This document shows, piece by piece, positions 36,900-45,889 of a stretch of 64,000 bases of DNA. The notes beneath the pieces were generated by a model, which saw only the letters and a list, made by a program, of their open reading frames with translations, was not told the DNA's origin and did no database searches. The DNA is from Variovorax paradoxus (lineage in GTDB: Bacteria > Pseudomonadota > Gammaproteobacteria > Burkholderiales > Burkholderiaceae_C). Numbering within the stretch: the stretch's first letter is position 1; every line of letters starts with the position of its first letter. The position numbers and the translations under genes were made by a program. Where the stretch lies: contig NZ_LR743508.1 in assembly GCF_902712855.1 (NCBI RefSeq), positions 1,240,001 to 1,304,000 on the forward strand. The letters are read 5' to 3'.

Positions 36900-38108
36900 A
36901 TGGTCGCAACCATTCTCGTCGGCATGCTTTGCGCACACCTCCTGTGCTTTTCGGCGATGTTCTTTCTCATCGGCAGGCGCCTGCACGGCAGCAAGATGGG
37001 GATGGATCTTTTCGCGACGGGCAACCTGATGCTGGGGCTGGCCTATGCGCTGCAGTCGGCCGAAGGAGGTCCGGCCTGGAGCCTGATGAGCGTCATCGGT
37101 CACACGCTCACGCTCGCCGCACCGGTGGCGTACTGGCTGGGCGCCATGCGTTTCTTCGGCCGGTCGGTCCCGTTCTGGCGCCCGCTGCTTGCAGTCGCCG
37201 GAGCCTACATCGCGGTGCAGGTGCTGGTGCAATGGGGCTTCGGCTCGGTGGCCCGCTACGCCTTGCTCTCGGCCATGATGGCGCTGCTGTTCCTGGCCAT
37301 GACAGCGACCGTGATCTACGGCGTGCTCACGTTCGCCAGGGACCTGTACGGCGAGATGATATTTTTCGCAGTGCTCATCAGCGGCATCTGCATCCTCAAT
37401 GCGATCAAGTTCGTGAATATCGTGGGCACCGGGCTGGATGCGCTGCGCATGAGCGGCGGCTTCCAGATCGTGTTCTACGTCTACATGTCGTTCCTGGCCA
37501 CGGTGCTGCCGCCTGCGATCGTCTGGCTGGTGTTGCGCCGGTTGACCGACGAGTTGCGCAACGTTGCAGCGCGCGATCCCCTCACGAAGTTGCTCAATCG
37601 CCGCGGACTCACGGAGGCTCTGCAAAGGCACTTCAGCTTCCGCAAGGCCGAACCGGCCTTTCTGGTGATGGTCGACGTGGATCACTTCAAGCGCATCAAC
37701 GACAACCACGGTCACCAGGCGGGGGATCAGGCACTGTGCCGCGTGGCGGACGTGTTGCGGACCCATGTGCGAGGAAGCGATCTGACCGTCAGAACCGGCG
37801 GAGAGGAATTTGCCGTCATCTGCATGAACGCCGACGCCCGGGAGGTCGCGCACCTGGCGGAGCGCCTGCGCTCGGCCATCGAGAACACCGCGATCTTCGT
37901 CGACGGTGTCGACGGCCCGCTGCATTGCACTGCAACGATCGGGATCTCTCGCGCCTTCACAGGCGAGGACGCGCTGGAAAGCGCGATGAAGGAGGCCGAC
38001 GCGGCGCTCTACCAGGGCAAGGGCGCCGGCCGCAACCGCGTCGAAATGTGGGAAGCCGTCCGCCGCGATGTCCCGGCCTCGATGTCGGATCCGCAAGCGA
38101 GCTGGTAG
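36900..38108 (+). CDS. Membrane diguanylate cyclase (GGDEF)
   Basis: 402 residues: about six membrane helices in residues 1-220 and a C-terminal GGDEF domain (~235-395). The active-site signature reads GGEEF (RTGGEEFAVIC), and the substrate-binding DVDHFKRINDNHGHQAGD and ARDPLTKLLNRRGL are intact, so it should make cyclic di-GMP. An RxxD inhibitory site is not evident: the residues before GGEEF are VRGSDLTVRT, in which RGSD fits the I-site spacing five residues upstream, so product feedback is possible after all. It complements the EAL protein at the left edge but is not linked to it. Confidence 0.92.
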   Translation: MVATILVGMLCAHLLCFSAMFFLIGRRLHGSKMGMDLFATGNLMLGLAYALQSAEGGPAWSLMSVIGHTLTLAAPVAYWLGAMRFFGRSVPFWRPLLAVAGAYIAVQVLVQWGFGSVARYALLSAMMALLFLAMTATVIYGVLTFARDLYGEMIFFAVLISGICILNAIKFVNIVGTGLDALRMSGGFQIVFYVYMSFLATVLPPAIVWLVLRRLTDELRNVAARDPLTKLLNRRGLTEALQRHFSFRKAEPAFLVMVDVDHFKRINDNHGHQAGDQALCRVADVLRTHVRGSDLTVRTGGEEFAVICMNADAREVAHLAERLRSAIENTAIFVDGVDGPLHCTATIGISRAFTGEDALESAMKEADAALYQGKGAGRNRVEMWEAVRRDVPASMSDPQASW

Positions 38109-38259
38109 CGGGCCGGTGGCGTTGGCGCTTTCACGCAAGACCGGCAGGCGCAACGCCACCCTGATCGGCCCGATGTTCTCCGGTGCGGCTCCGACCGGGG
38201 AAGCCTGAAGCTCCCTGCCTGCATCGCAGGTCCGTGGAACGGCAACGTGCTGCCGTCGA

Positions 38260-39153
38260 TCAGGTCGCTTGCCGCTCCCGCTGTGCAGATCGGGGCGCTT
38301 CGCTGCGCGCGAGCCACAGGCCGCTCGCGACGATCAGCGCGCCGCCGCCCAGCGTCCATGCATCGGGCGTGGCCTGCCAGAACAGCCAGTCCAGCAGCAG
38401 CGCCCAGGCGAGGGCGCTGTATTCGAACGGTGCGATGGCGGCGGCCTGCCCGTGGCGGAATGCCTCGGCAATCGCCATCTGGCCGAGAAAGCCGCTGATG
38501 GCCAGCCCAGCGAGCGCCCAGCCGTGCTGTGGCAGGATGGCCACCCAGTTCGGCAGCGACAGCAGCGTGCCGGCCACGGCCATGCCGGCCGTTGTCCAGA
38601 AGACCAGCGCGGCGCTCGATTCGGTGCGGCTCACCAGCCGGCCCAGCATGTTCGACAGCGCGTAGCAGACCGCGGCCACCAGGATCGCCACGGCGCCCAT
38701 CGAGAGGAACGCTCCCCGCTCCGGCCGCAGCGCGACCACCACGCCGGCGAAGCCGAGTCCGATCGCGATCCAGTGCCGCCGCTGGATCGACTCGCCCAGC
38801 ATCGGGACGGCGATGAGCACCATCAGCAGCGGTGCGATGAAGGTGAGCGTGTAGGCCTCTGCCAGGCCCAGCGACCTCAGGCCGTAGACGAAGAGCATGA
38901 GCATCGTCATGTTCAGCACCGTGCGCAGCAGGTGCAGGCGCCAGCGCAACCGGCGGTGGAAGACCCCGGCGGCCTCGCGTCGAAAGGCGATGTACAGGCA
39001 CACCAGGGGCAGCGCGGTGAGGCCCCGCAGCGCCATCACCTGCGCTGGCGGATAGTGGCCGGACAGGTACTTGAGCACCGCGTCCATGCAGCCGAAGAAG
39101 GCGCAGGCCAGCAGCATTGCGGCGATGCCGCGCAGGGTTCCGTTCGATTGCAT
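38260..39153 (-). CDS. EamA/DMT family transporter
   Basis: 297 residues with ten predicted membrane helices arranged as two EamA repeats (GIAAMLLACAFFGCMDAVLK at the start; GAVAILVAAVCYALSNMLGR begins the second). DMT proteins export or import metabolites; substrate unknown. Opposite orientation to the diguanylate cyclase, tail to tail. Confidence 0.9.
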   Translation of the reverse strand: MQSNGTLRGIAAMLLACAFFGCMDAVLKYLSGHYPPAQVMALRGLTALPLVCLYIAFRREAAGVFHRRLRWRLHLLRTVLNMTMLMLFVYGLRSLGLAEAYTLTFIAPLLMVLIAVPMLGESIQRRHWIAIGLGFAGVVVALRPERGAFLSMGAVAILVAAVCYALSNMLGRLVSRTESSAALVFWTTAGMAVAGTLLSLPNWVAILPQHGWALAGLAISGFLGQMAIAEAFRHGQAAAIAPFEYSALAWALLLDWLFWQATPDAWTLGGGALIVASGLWLARSEAPRSAQRERQAT

Positions 39154-39296
39154 GGGTGGTGGGATCTTTTCGCGGTGGCTGCCGCGAAGGCATGTGGTGC
39201 TCGAGTTCCGAGCATAGGCGTTGTGCGTGCACGGGCACTTCCGGTCCTGCCTGCGGACTCGACCGGTGGAGGCGACCGGATTCCGAAGACACCCGA

Positions 39297-39758
39297 TCAG
39301 CCGCCCGCGCTTTCCCTGCGGATGAGCCAGCGGTTGCCCACGCGCTGCAACTCGAGCGTCTTGCGGCTTCTTTCGCTCAGCTTGTCGGCGCTGTAGACCT
39401 GCCAGAAGGTGGCGCTTGCGGACGGGCCGCGAATGCTGATGACGAGTTTCTCGATGTCCACGCGGATGGCCGACTTGCCGGCGATGCGTGCGCGCCGGTC
39501 GGTCTCCCAGGCGAGGCGATCCTGGCCGCGCGCCGGCGTGAACTCGGGCGCGTACGCAGAGAGGTAGCGCGGCACGTCACGGGCCGACCACGCCGCAGCC
39601 CAGGCGCGCACGACGGCCTCGACTTCGGCGATGGCCTCGGCGGGGTTCGACGGTGGAAACTCGGATGCGGCAGGTGCAGGGGCCGGCGTGGCCGGAGCCG
39701 CGAGCGCAGCAGTCGCCGCCAGGCCGGTGCCCAGCAGGCATGTCAGCAGTCGGTTCAT
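39297..39758 (-). CDS. Exported NTF2-like (Cds6/SnoaL-type) protein
   Basis: The 153-residue product has a signal peptide (MNRLLTCLLGTGLAATAALA) and an Ala/Pro linker, then an NTF2-like domain: VVRAWAAAWSARDVPRYLSAYAPEF, RLAWETDRRARIAGKSAI, FWQVYSADKLSERSRKTLEL and GNRWLIRRE. This pattern is that of the Cds6 C-terminal/SnoaL-like fold, usually a binding rather than catalytic module in the periplasm. AAGGAGG precedes the ATG. Confidence 0.78.
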   Translation of the reverse strand: MNRLLTCLLGTGLAATAALAAPATPAPAPAASEFPPSNPAEAIAEVEAVVRAWAAAWSARDVPRYLSAYAPEFTPARGQDRLAWETDRRARIAGKSAIRVDIEKLVISIRGPSASATFWQVYSADKLSERSRKTLELQRVGNRWLIRRESAGG

Positions 39759-39838
39759 GGCGTTGTCCCCCTCCTTGCCGGTTGTCGTCAGGCCGCGGCC
39801 CGACGCCGATTCTGGCAAAGAACGTGCGCCGGGCAGGC

Positions 39839-41038
39839 TCAGGCGGCGGCTTCGGTGCCTGCCGTTTCCGCGGGCGGGGGCTGCATCGTCCGGTTGCGCA
39901 GCCGCAGCGCCAGCACGGTGGCCGCGCACAGCACGCACAGCACCGCCGTGAACGTGAAGCCGAGGCCGCGCGCGTCCGACAGCATGCCGAAGAGCGGCGA
40001 AACCAGCCCGCCCACCGACAGCGCCAGGCCGAGCGTGATGCCGCTGGCCGTCGCCGGGTTGCGCGGCAGATAGTCCTGCGCGAGGGTGACCTGCGCGGCG
40101 AACGGCAGGAACATGCTCGTGCCGAGCAGCGCGGTGCAGGCCAGCGCCCAGGCCGGCGACGGCGCCAGCACGATGCCCGCCATCGATGGCAAGGCGAACA
40201 GGTAGCCCGTACGGATGGTGCCCATGCGCCCGATGCGGTCGCCGAGCCATCCGCCCAGCAGCGTGCCCACCGCGCCCGCGGCGGTGAAGGCCGTGAGCGC
40301 CGCGGCGCCCTGGAACGCCGTGCCGTGCAGGTCGCGCGTGATGCGCAGCGACAGCATCGACAGCACCGTGACGTATGGGATCGACCAGCCCACGATGGTC
40401 GCCACCAGCCAGCCGAAGGCGCGCCAGTCGTTGTGCGGCTTGGGCATGTGGGCGCCGGCCCTGCGCGCCGCGGCCGATGCCGCGGCCGCGGCGTTCCCCG
40501 AAGTGCCGGTATTGGCGAGCAGCCAGATCGCGCCCATCGCCAGCGCGGGCAACCCGAGCAGGTAACTGCGCGACAGGCTGCCGCCGCCGACCGCCGTGGC
40601 GGCCAGCACCGGTGCGAACGACGCGCCGATGGTGCCGCCCACCGAGAACACGCTCATGGCCTTCTGCGACGTGCCGCCGGCCGCGCGCGCCGCCACCGTG
40701 GCCGGCGGGTGGTAGGCCGCGATGCCCAGCCCGCACAGGGCGATGGCGATCCAGGTCAGCAGGTAGTCCCGGCTCAGCCCCGCCAGCACGATGCCCAGCG
40801 CCGCCACCAGGAAGCCGGTGGGCACGAGCCAGCTGCGCGGATGGCGGTCGGCATACAGGCCGAACAGCGGCTGCACCACGCTCGACAGGCCGGTGCCCGC
40901 CAGCATCAGTCCGGCCACCGCGGTGTAGCTGTAGCCGCGCTCCAGCACCATGAGCGGCAGCAGGGCAGGCACGAGGCCCTGGTAGAGGTCGTTGACGGCA
41001 TGGGTGCCGGTGAGCAGCCCGAGGCGGCGTTTGTTCAT
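39839..41038 (-). CDS. MFS transporter, fosmidomycin-resistance (Fsr) type
   Basis: 399 residues, twelve helices. The Fsr-like start GLLTGTHAVNDLYQGLVPALLPLMVLERGYS and the loop GLYADRHPRSW with AAYHPPATVAARAAGG are characteristic. Probably an efflux pump. It is divergent from the AraC-type regulator at 41131, 92 bp away, which likely controls it. Confidence 0.9.
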   Translation of the reverse strand: MNKRRLGLLTGTHAVNDLYQGLVPALLPLMVLERGYSYTAVAGLMLAGTGLSSVVQPLFGLYADRHPRSWLVPTGFLVAALGIVLAGLSRDYLLTWIAIALCGLGIAAYHPPATVAARAAGGTSQKAMSVFSVGGTIGASFAPVLAATAVGGGSLSRSYLLGLPALAMGAIWLLANTGTSGNAAAAASAAARRAGAHMPKPHNDWRAFGWLVATIVGWSIPYVTVLSMLSLRITRDLHGTAFQGAAALTAFTAAGAVGTLLGGWLGDRIGRMGTIRTGYLFALPSMAGIVLAPSPAWALACTALLGTSMFLPFAAQVTLAQDYLPRNPATASGITLGLALSVGGLVSPLFGMLSDARGLGFTFTAVLCVLCAATVLALRLRNRTMQPPPAETAGTEAAA

Positions 41039-41130
41039 GGCTATCGCTTCTTTCGTTTCCTCGTGAAAAAAGCATCGTAGGAAGCCATGCGAAGATGTTC
41101 TTGCTACGAATTGGCAAGCTTCGTCGAGAA

Positions 41131-41916
41131 ATGGACAAAGAAATCAACCTGCGGCCCGAGGAGGGCGAATCGACCCCGCGCGCGGTCGCGGCGCTCGCGA
41201 CCGATCCCCTGGGCGACGCCTTCATTCCGTCGCACGTTCATCGGCGCGGGCAGCTGATCCATGCCATCGCCGGCGTCATGCTCGTGCGCGCGGCGGCCGG
41301 AAGCTGGGTCGTGCCGCCGGGGCGCGGCGTGTGGGTGCCGGCCGGCATGGCGCACGAGATCCGCATGGCCGGGGTGGTGAAGATGCGCACCGTCTTCGTC
41401 GAACCGGGCTCGCGCGCCGACCTGGGCGCCGGCTGCCGCGTGATCCACGTCGGCGAACTGCTGCGTGCGCTGATCGTCACCGCCGTGGCGCTTCCGCGCG
41501 ACTATGCGCCGGGCGGGCGCGACGAGCGGGTGATGGAGCTTCTCCTGGACGAGATCGAGGCTGCGCCGGCGCTGTCGCTGCACGTGCCCATGCCGGGCCA
41601 CGCGAGGCTGGCAGCGCTGTGCGAGGCGCTGGTGCGCGATCCGTCGCTGCCCGCGTCGCTCGACGAATGGGCGCAGCGCCTGCACATGAACAGCCGCACG
41701 CTCGCGCGCCTGTTCCAGCGCGAGACCGGCATGAACTTCGGGGCGTGGTGCCGGCAGGCGCGGCTGCTGCTGAGCCTGCCGAGGCTGGCGGCTGGCGCGT
41801 CGATCCTCGAAGTGGCTCTGGCGCACGGCTACGAGAGCCCGAGCGCCTTCACCGCCATGTTCCGCCGAACGCTGGGCGTGCCGCCCAGCGCGTACCTGAG
41901 TCGGTCGCCGCCCTGA
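41131..41916 (+). CDS. AraC family regulator with cupin sensor domain
   Basis: The 261-residue protein has a cupin-type N-terminal domain (HVHRRGQLIHAIAGVMLVR, WVVPPGRGVWVPAGMAHEI) and a C-terminal AraC DNA-binding domain with two HTHs (LDEWAQRLHMNSRTLARLFQ and ILEVALAHGYESPSAFTAMF). This architecture is common next to MFS exporters, and here the divergent neighbour is an Fsr-type MFS gene. The ATG at 41131 is taken; an earlier in-frame ATG exists at 41095. Confidence 0.92.
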   Translation: MDKEINLRPEEGESTPRAVAALATDPLGDAFIPSHVHRRGQLIHAIAGVMLVRAAAGSWVVPPGRGVWVPAGMAHEIRMAGVVKMRTVFVEPGSRADLGAGCRVIHVGELLRALIVTAVALPRDYAPGGRDERVMELLLDEIEAAPALSLHVPMPGHARLAALCEALVRDPSLPASLDEWAQRLHMNSRTLARLFQRETGMNFGAWCRQARLLLSLPRLAAGASILEVALAHGYESPSAFTAMFRRTLGVPPSAYLSRSPP

Positions 41917-41925
41917 TCGGCGCGG

Positions 41926-43203
41926 CTACCTCGCGTAGACGAGGTCGCGCAGCGCGAGCGAAACCCAGGGCACGTAGGTGATCACCATCAGACAGGCCAG
42001 GATCACCAGCACGAACGGAATCAGGTGCTTCACGATCCGGTCGAGCGAAATGCGCGCGACCGTGCAGGCCGCGAACAGGTTCACGCCGAAGGGCGGCGTG
42101 ATCATGCCCAGCGCCAGGTTCACTACCATGATCAGCCCGAAGTGAACCGGGTCGATGCCGAAGTGCACCGCCACCGGCGCGAGGATGGGTGCGAGCACGA
42201 TGATGGCCGCGCTGGTCTCGATGAACATGCCGATGATGAACAGCGCCGCATTCACGCCCAGCAGGAACATCGCGGGCGACTTCAGCACCTCCTGCAGCCA
42301 GTGGCCGATGGCGTCGGGCACGCCGGCGCGCGTGATCAGGAAGGCAAACAGGCCTGCGTTGGCGATGATGAACATGATCACCGCCGAGGACAGCACCGAC
42401 TTGCGCAGGATCGCGAACAGGTCGGCGAACCTGATCTCGCGGTAGATCACCATGCCCACGATCAGCGCGTAGAACACCGCCACCGCCGAGGCCTCGGTCG
42501 GCGTGAAGATGCCGCCGTAGATGCCGCCCAGGATGATGACCGGCATCAGCAGCGCCCAGCCGGCCTGCCACAGCGCGCGGCCGAAGGGCATGCGGCCCTC
42601 GCCGTCGGTCTTGCCCCAGCCCTTCCACTTGCAGTAGACCCACACGAACAGCATGAGCGCGAGGCTGATCAGGATGCCGGGGCCGAAGCCCGCGATGAAC
42701 AGCTCGCCGATCGACACCTCGGCGCTCACGCCGTACAGGATCATCGGGATCGAGGGCGGAATGATCACGCCGAGCTCGGCGCTGGTGGCTTGCAGCGCGG
42801 CCGCGTAGGAGGTCGGGTAGCCGTGCTTGATGAGCGCCGGGATCAGGATGGCGCCAATGGCGAAGGTGGTGGCCACCGACGAGCCTGACACCGCCGCGAA
42901 GATCATGCAGGTCAGCACGCAGGTCATCGGCAGGCCGCCCTGCACGCCGCCCACGATGCTCTTGGCGAACTCCACCAGCCGGCGCGAGATGCCGCCGGTC
43001 TCCATCAGGTTGCCCGCCAGGATGAAGAACGGAATGGCCGCCAGCGGAAACTTGTTGATCGAATTGAACATCTCCTTGGCGGAGATGAGCATGTTGGCGT
43101 TGGTGACCTGGATGCCCAGGATGGACGCCAGGCCGATCGACACGGCCACGGAAACCGACAGTGCGAAGCACAGCACCATCGTCGCGATCATGGTGGTGGT
43201 CAT
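41926..43203 (-). CDS. dctM: TRAP transporter large permease subunit (DctM)
   Basis: 425 residues, about twelve membrane helices; DctM hallmarks FPLAAIPFFILAGNLMETGGISRRL, FAAVSGSSVATTFAIG, ELGVIIPPSIPMILYG and LALGMITPPFGVNLF. It carries the Na+-coupled transport path. Its ATG overlaps the dctQ stop by 4 bp (translational coupling). Last gene of the denD-dctP-dctQ-dctM cluster. Confidence 0.96.
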   Translation of the reverse strand: MTTTMIATMVLCFALSVSVAVSIGLASILGIQVTNANMLISAKEMFNSINKFPLAAIPFFILAGNLMETGGISRRLVEFAKSIVGGVQGGLPMTCVLTCMIFAAVSGSSVATTFAIGAILIPALIKHGYPTSYAAALQATSAELGVIIPPSIPMILYGVSAEVSIGELFIAGFGPGILISLALMLFVWVYCKWKGWGKTDGEGRMPFGRALWQAGWALLMPVIILGGIYGGIFTPTEASAVAVFYALIVGMVIYREIRFADLFAILRKSVLSSAVIMFIIANAGLFAFLITRAGVPDAIGHWLQEVLKSPAMFLLGVNAALFIIGMFIETSAAIIVLAPILAPVAVHFGIDPVHFGLIMVVNLALGMITPPFGVNLFAACTVARISLDRIVKHLIPFVLVILACLMVITYVPWVSLALRDLVYAR

Positions 43204-43694
43204 TGCGCGGTCTCCAGCTCGAGGCGCTTGGGATCGAGGTAGTTGCCCACGATGCCGAAGAGCGAGAACACGGCTCCCACAGGCAGTGCCATGTAGGCCC
43301 AGATCATCGAGAGGCTCTCGAGGCCGGCCATGCTCTGCACGCTGCCGCGAATCGCATAGTCCCAGCCCCACCACAGCACCACCAGCATGAGCGCGAGTGC
43401 GGCCACGCTCACCACTGCGTCGAGCACGCGGCGCACGCGCGGCGAACTCCAGCGGTACAGCACGTCCACGCTGACCATCGCGCCCTGGCGGAAGGCCATG
43501 GGAATGCCGAGGAACACCATCCAGATCAGGCTCACGCGGATCAGGATCTCGCTCCATTCGGCGGGCTGCTCCAGCACGAAGCGCGTGATGATCTGGAACA
43601 GGCCGAGGGAGGATGCGATCACCAGCATCACGCAGGCCAGGATCATGGACACCAGGGTGGTCCACCTTTCCAGGCCGAGGAACTTGCTTTTCAT
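43200..43694 (-). CDS. dctQ: TRAP transporter small permease subunit (DctQ)
   Basis: 164 residues with four membrane helices; family parts are FQIITRFVLEQPAEWSEIL, IWMVFLGIPMAFRQGAMVSVD and a final AYMALPVGAVFSLFG. It partners DctM in the membrane. A strong hairpin lies between it and dctP. Confidence 0.93.
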   Translation of the reverse strand: MKSKFLGLERWTTLVSMILACVMLVIASSLGLFQIITRFVLEQPAEWSEILIRVSLIWMVFLGIPMAFRQGAMVSVDVLYRWSSPRVRRVLDAVVSVAALALMLVVLWWGWDYAIRGSVQSMAGLESLSMIWAYMALPVGAVFSLFGIVGNYLDPKRLELETAQ

Positions 43695-43729
43695 CTGAAA
43701 GTGCTCTGACGGAAATTCAAAAACAGGAA

Positions 43730-43758
43730 CGCCCGCCGGGCCTCGTGCCTGGCGGGCG
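43730..43758 (-). terminator. Hairpin in the dctP-dctQ gap (attenuator or 3' stabiliser)
   Basis: CGCCCGCC and GGCGGGCG pair over an inner partly paired loop; reading in the operon direction the stem is followed by TTCCTGTTTTTG. This is a weak intrinsic terminator, suited to give more binding-protein than permease mRNA. Confidence 0.55.
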
Positions 43759-43793
43759 CAATCTTCAAGGCTGCGCCGGTTGCGTGCCGGCAA

Positions 43794-44762
43794 TCACTTG
43801 TAGTCGCGGATCTTGTCCAGGTTGGCCTTGCCGAATTCCTTCTCGAACTGGGCATTCACAGGCGCGAGCGCAGTAACGAACTTGGCCTTGTCGACGTTGT
43901 CGATCACGGTCATGCCCTTGGCGCGCAGGTCGGCCACGCCCTTGGCGTCGTCCTCGTCCACGCGCGCGCGGTTGGCTTTGGTGCCTTCCTTGGCCGCCTC
44001 GAGGAAGGCCGTCTTGTCGGCCGCGCTGAGCTTGTCGAAGCTCGCCTTGTTCATCAGGAAGATGCAGGGCGAGTAGACGTGGCCGGTGAGCGACAGGTGC
44101 TTCTGCACCTGGTCGAACTTGGCCGAGATGATCACGGGCAGAGGGTTCTCCTGGCCGTCGACCGTGCCCTGTTGCAGCGCAGTGAACACCTCCGGGAAGG
44201 CCATGGGCGTGGTGATGATGCCGAAGCCCTTGTAGGCGGCGATGTGCACCGGGTTCTCCATCGTGCGCATCTTCAGGCCCTTCAGATCTTCGGGGGCCTT
44301 CACGTCGCGCTTGCTGTTGGTCATGTGCCGGAAGCCGTTCTCGGCCCATGCCAGCGCCTTGAAGCCCTTGGCGTCGAACTTGGTCAGCAGGTCCTGGCCG
44401 ATCGGGCCGTCGAGCACCGCGCGCGCATGGGCTTTGTCGCGGAACAGGAAGGGCACGTCCAGGATCTTGGTCTCGGGCACGAAGTTCGGCACCGGGCCGG
44501 TCGAGGAGAACGCGAGCTCCTGCGTGCCCAGCTGCACCGCCTCGATCGACTCGCGCTCGCCGCCGAGCGAGCCGTTGTAGAAGGTCTGCACCTTGTACCG
44601 CCCCCCGGTGCGCTTCTCGACTTCCTTGGCGAAGGTGTCGATCGCCACGCCCTGGTGCGAGTTCTGCGCGGTCGAGATGCTGATCTTCATGGTCGTCTGC
44701 GCGAAGGCGACCGAGCTCAGGGCGAGCGAAAGGCAAGCGGCGGCGATGGGGCCGAATTTCAT
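43794..44762 (-). CDS. dctP: TRAP transporter substrate-binding protein (DctP)
   Basis: The 322-residue periplasmic protein has a signal peptide ending near residue 21 (SVAFA) and the DctP/DctP7 features: NSHQGVAIDTFAKEVEKRTGG, FNGSLGGERE-like YNGSLGGERESIEAVQLGT, the conserved binding Arg in LKGLKMRTMENPVH and GTVDGQENPLPVI. It binds an organic acid; with the D-erythronate-dehydrogenase-like gene just upstream a four-carbon sugar acid is a reasonable guess. Confidence 0.95.
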   Translation of the reverse strand: MKFGPIAAACLSLALSSVAFAQTTMKISISTAQNSHQGVAIDTFAKEVEKRTGGRYKVQTFYNGSLGGERESIEAVQLGTQELAFSSTGPVPNFVPETKILDVPFLFRDKAHARAVLDGPIGQDLLTKFDAKGFKALAWAENGFRHMTNSKRDVKAPEDLKGLKMRTMENPVHIAAYKGFGIITTPMAFPEVFTALQQGTVDGQENPLPVIISAKFDQVQKHLSLTGHVYSPCIFLMNKASFDKLSAADKTAFLEAAKEGTKANRARVDEDDAKGVADLRAKGMTVIDNVDKAKFVTALAPVNAQFEKEFGKANLDKIRDYK

Positions 44763-44813
44763 GGTGTCTCCGGGGAGTTGGGGTCAGTAGCGCGTCAGGT
44801 GCGCCTGGATCGA

Positions 44814-45830
44814 CTATGCAACACCCGGAAGCTTTATCGCGTCGGGATTTTCACGGACGTATTCGCGAACGACCTCGTCGAAGCTCCGGTCGGCCGCGAG
44901 GCCCAGCGCCCTGGCGCGAGCGGTCTCGAAATGGCCGGGCCAGCTCTTCACGATGCGCATGATCGCCGGGTCGGGCGTGCGGTCGAGCAGGGCGCCGGCC
45001 GCCTTGCCCGCCACGCGCTCCAGCGCCGCGGCCATATCGCCCACCGTCGTGGGCAGCGAGGGCAGGTTGAGCGCGGTGCGCGGGCCCCACTCGGCGTCGG
45101 TGGCCTCGGCGGCGCGAAGAATCCCCTCGATGGTGCGCGCGGGTGACGCAATGGCGACAGGCGTGGCATCGGGCACCGGACAGGCCGCGCGCAGCCCCGC
45201 CAGCGGCTCGCGGATCATGCCGCTGAAGAAGCCCGAGGCTGCGCCGTTGGGCTTGCCCGGGCGCACGCTCACCGTCATGAGCCGCACGCTGCGCCCGCGC
45301 AGGAAGCCCTTGCGCGTGAAGTCGGCCACCAGCTGCTCGCCGATGAACTTCTGGATGCCGTAGCTGGTCTGCGGCGTCGGCAGCGTGTGGTCCTCGATCA
45401 CCTTCGGCAGCGGCTGCTCGGGCGAGTCGCCGAACACCGCGAGCGAGCTGGCGAACACCAGCACCGGCTTCGTGCCCAGTGCGCGCACCCGTTCGAGCAG
45501 CGCGTGCGTGGCCGCGAAATTGCTGCGCATGCCGAGGTCGAAGTCGGCCTCGCATTCGCCGCTGACGGCAGCGGCCAGGTGGAAGACGGCGTCGGCCTCG
45601 CGCCAGAACGCGGCCTCCGGCCGGGCCAGTTGCTCGTTGAGGTCGCCGGTGGCGGCGGTGATGCGCGCGTCGGCCTCGAGGTCGGCCGGCGGGGCCGCGC
45701 GGTCGACCAGCGTGATGCGCGAGATGGACTGGGGCGGCGCGCCCGCGAGAGAGAGGCGGCCTTGCTGGAGCAGGGTGCGGGCGAGGCGTGCGCCCAGGAA
45801 GCCGGCGCCGCCGGTGATGACGATGTGCAT
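44814..45830 (-). CDS. denD: NAD-dependent epimerase/dehydratase, D-erythronate dehydrogenase-like
   Basis: An extended SDR of 338 residues: MHIVITGGAGFLGARLA (NAD site), HLAAAVSGECEADFDLGM, catalytic Tyr/Lys in TSYGIQKFIGE and VRPGKPNGAASGFFSGMIREP. This matches DenD, which oxidises D-erythronate to 2-oxo-tetronate in TRAP-linked catabolic clusters. AAGGAGAC precedes the ATG. The stop is 51 bp before dctP, same strand, so the genes probably form one operon. The kinase and aldolase of the pathway are not in this window, so the assignment rests on sequence likeness plus the transporter. Confidence 0.82.
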   Translation of the reverse strand: MHIVITGGAGFLGARLARTLLQQGRLSLAGAPPQSISRITLVDRAAPPADLEADARITAATGDLNEQLARPEAAFWREADAVFHLAAAVSGECEADFDLGMRSNFAATHALLERVRALGTKPVLVFASSLAVFGDSPEQPLPKVIEDHTLPTPQTSYGIQKFIGEQLVADFTRKGFLRGRSVRLMTVSVRPGKPNGAASGFFSGMIREPLAGLRAACPVPDATPVAIASPARTIEGILRAAEATDAEWGPRTALNLPSLPTTVGDMAAALERVAGKAAGALLDRTPDPAIMRIVKSWPGHFETARARALGLAADRSFDEVVREYVRENPDAIKLPGVA

Positions 45831-45889
45831 GGGTGTCTTGTCTCCTTGTCGCGAGAGGATAGCGCCCACCCCTGCAGCACAATTTGCGC

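Noticed and set aside
38115..38160. GGTGGCGTTG / CAACGCCACC 10-bp inverted repeat after the diguanylate cyclase gene
   Set aside because: Loop of 26 bases and no U-tract, so I do not call it a terminator; could be chance in GC-rich DNA.
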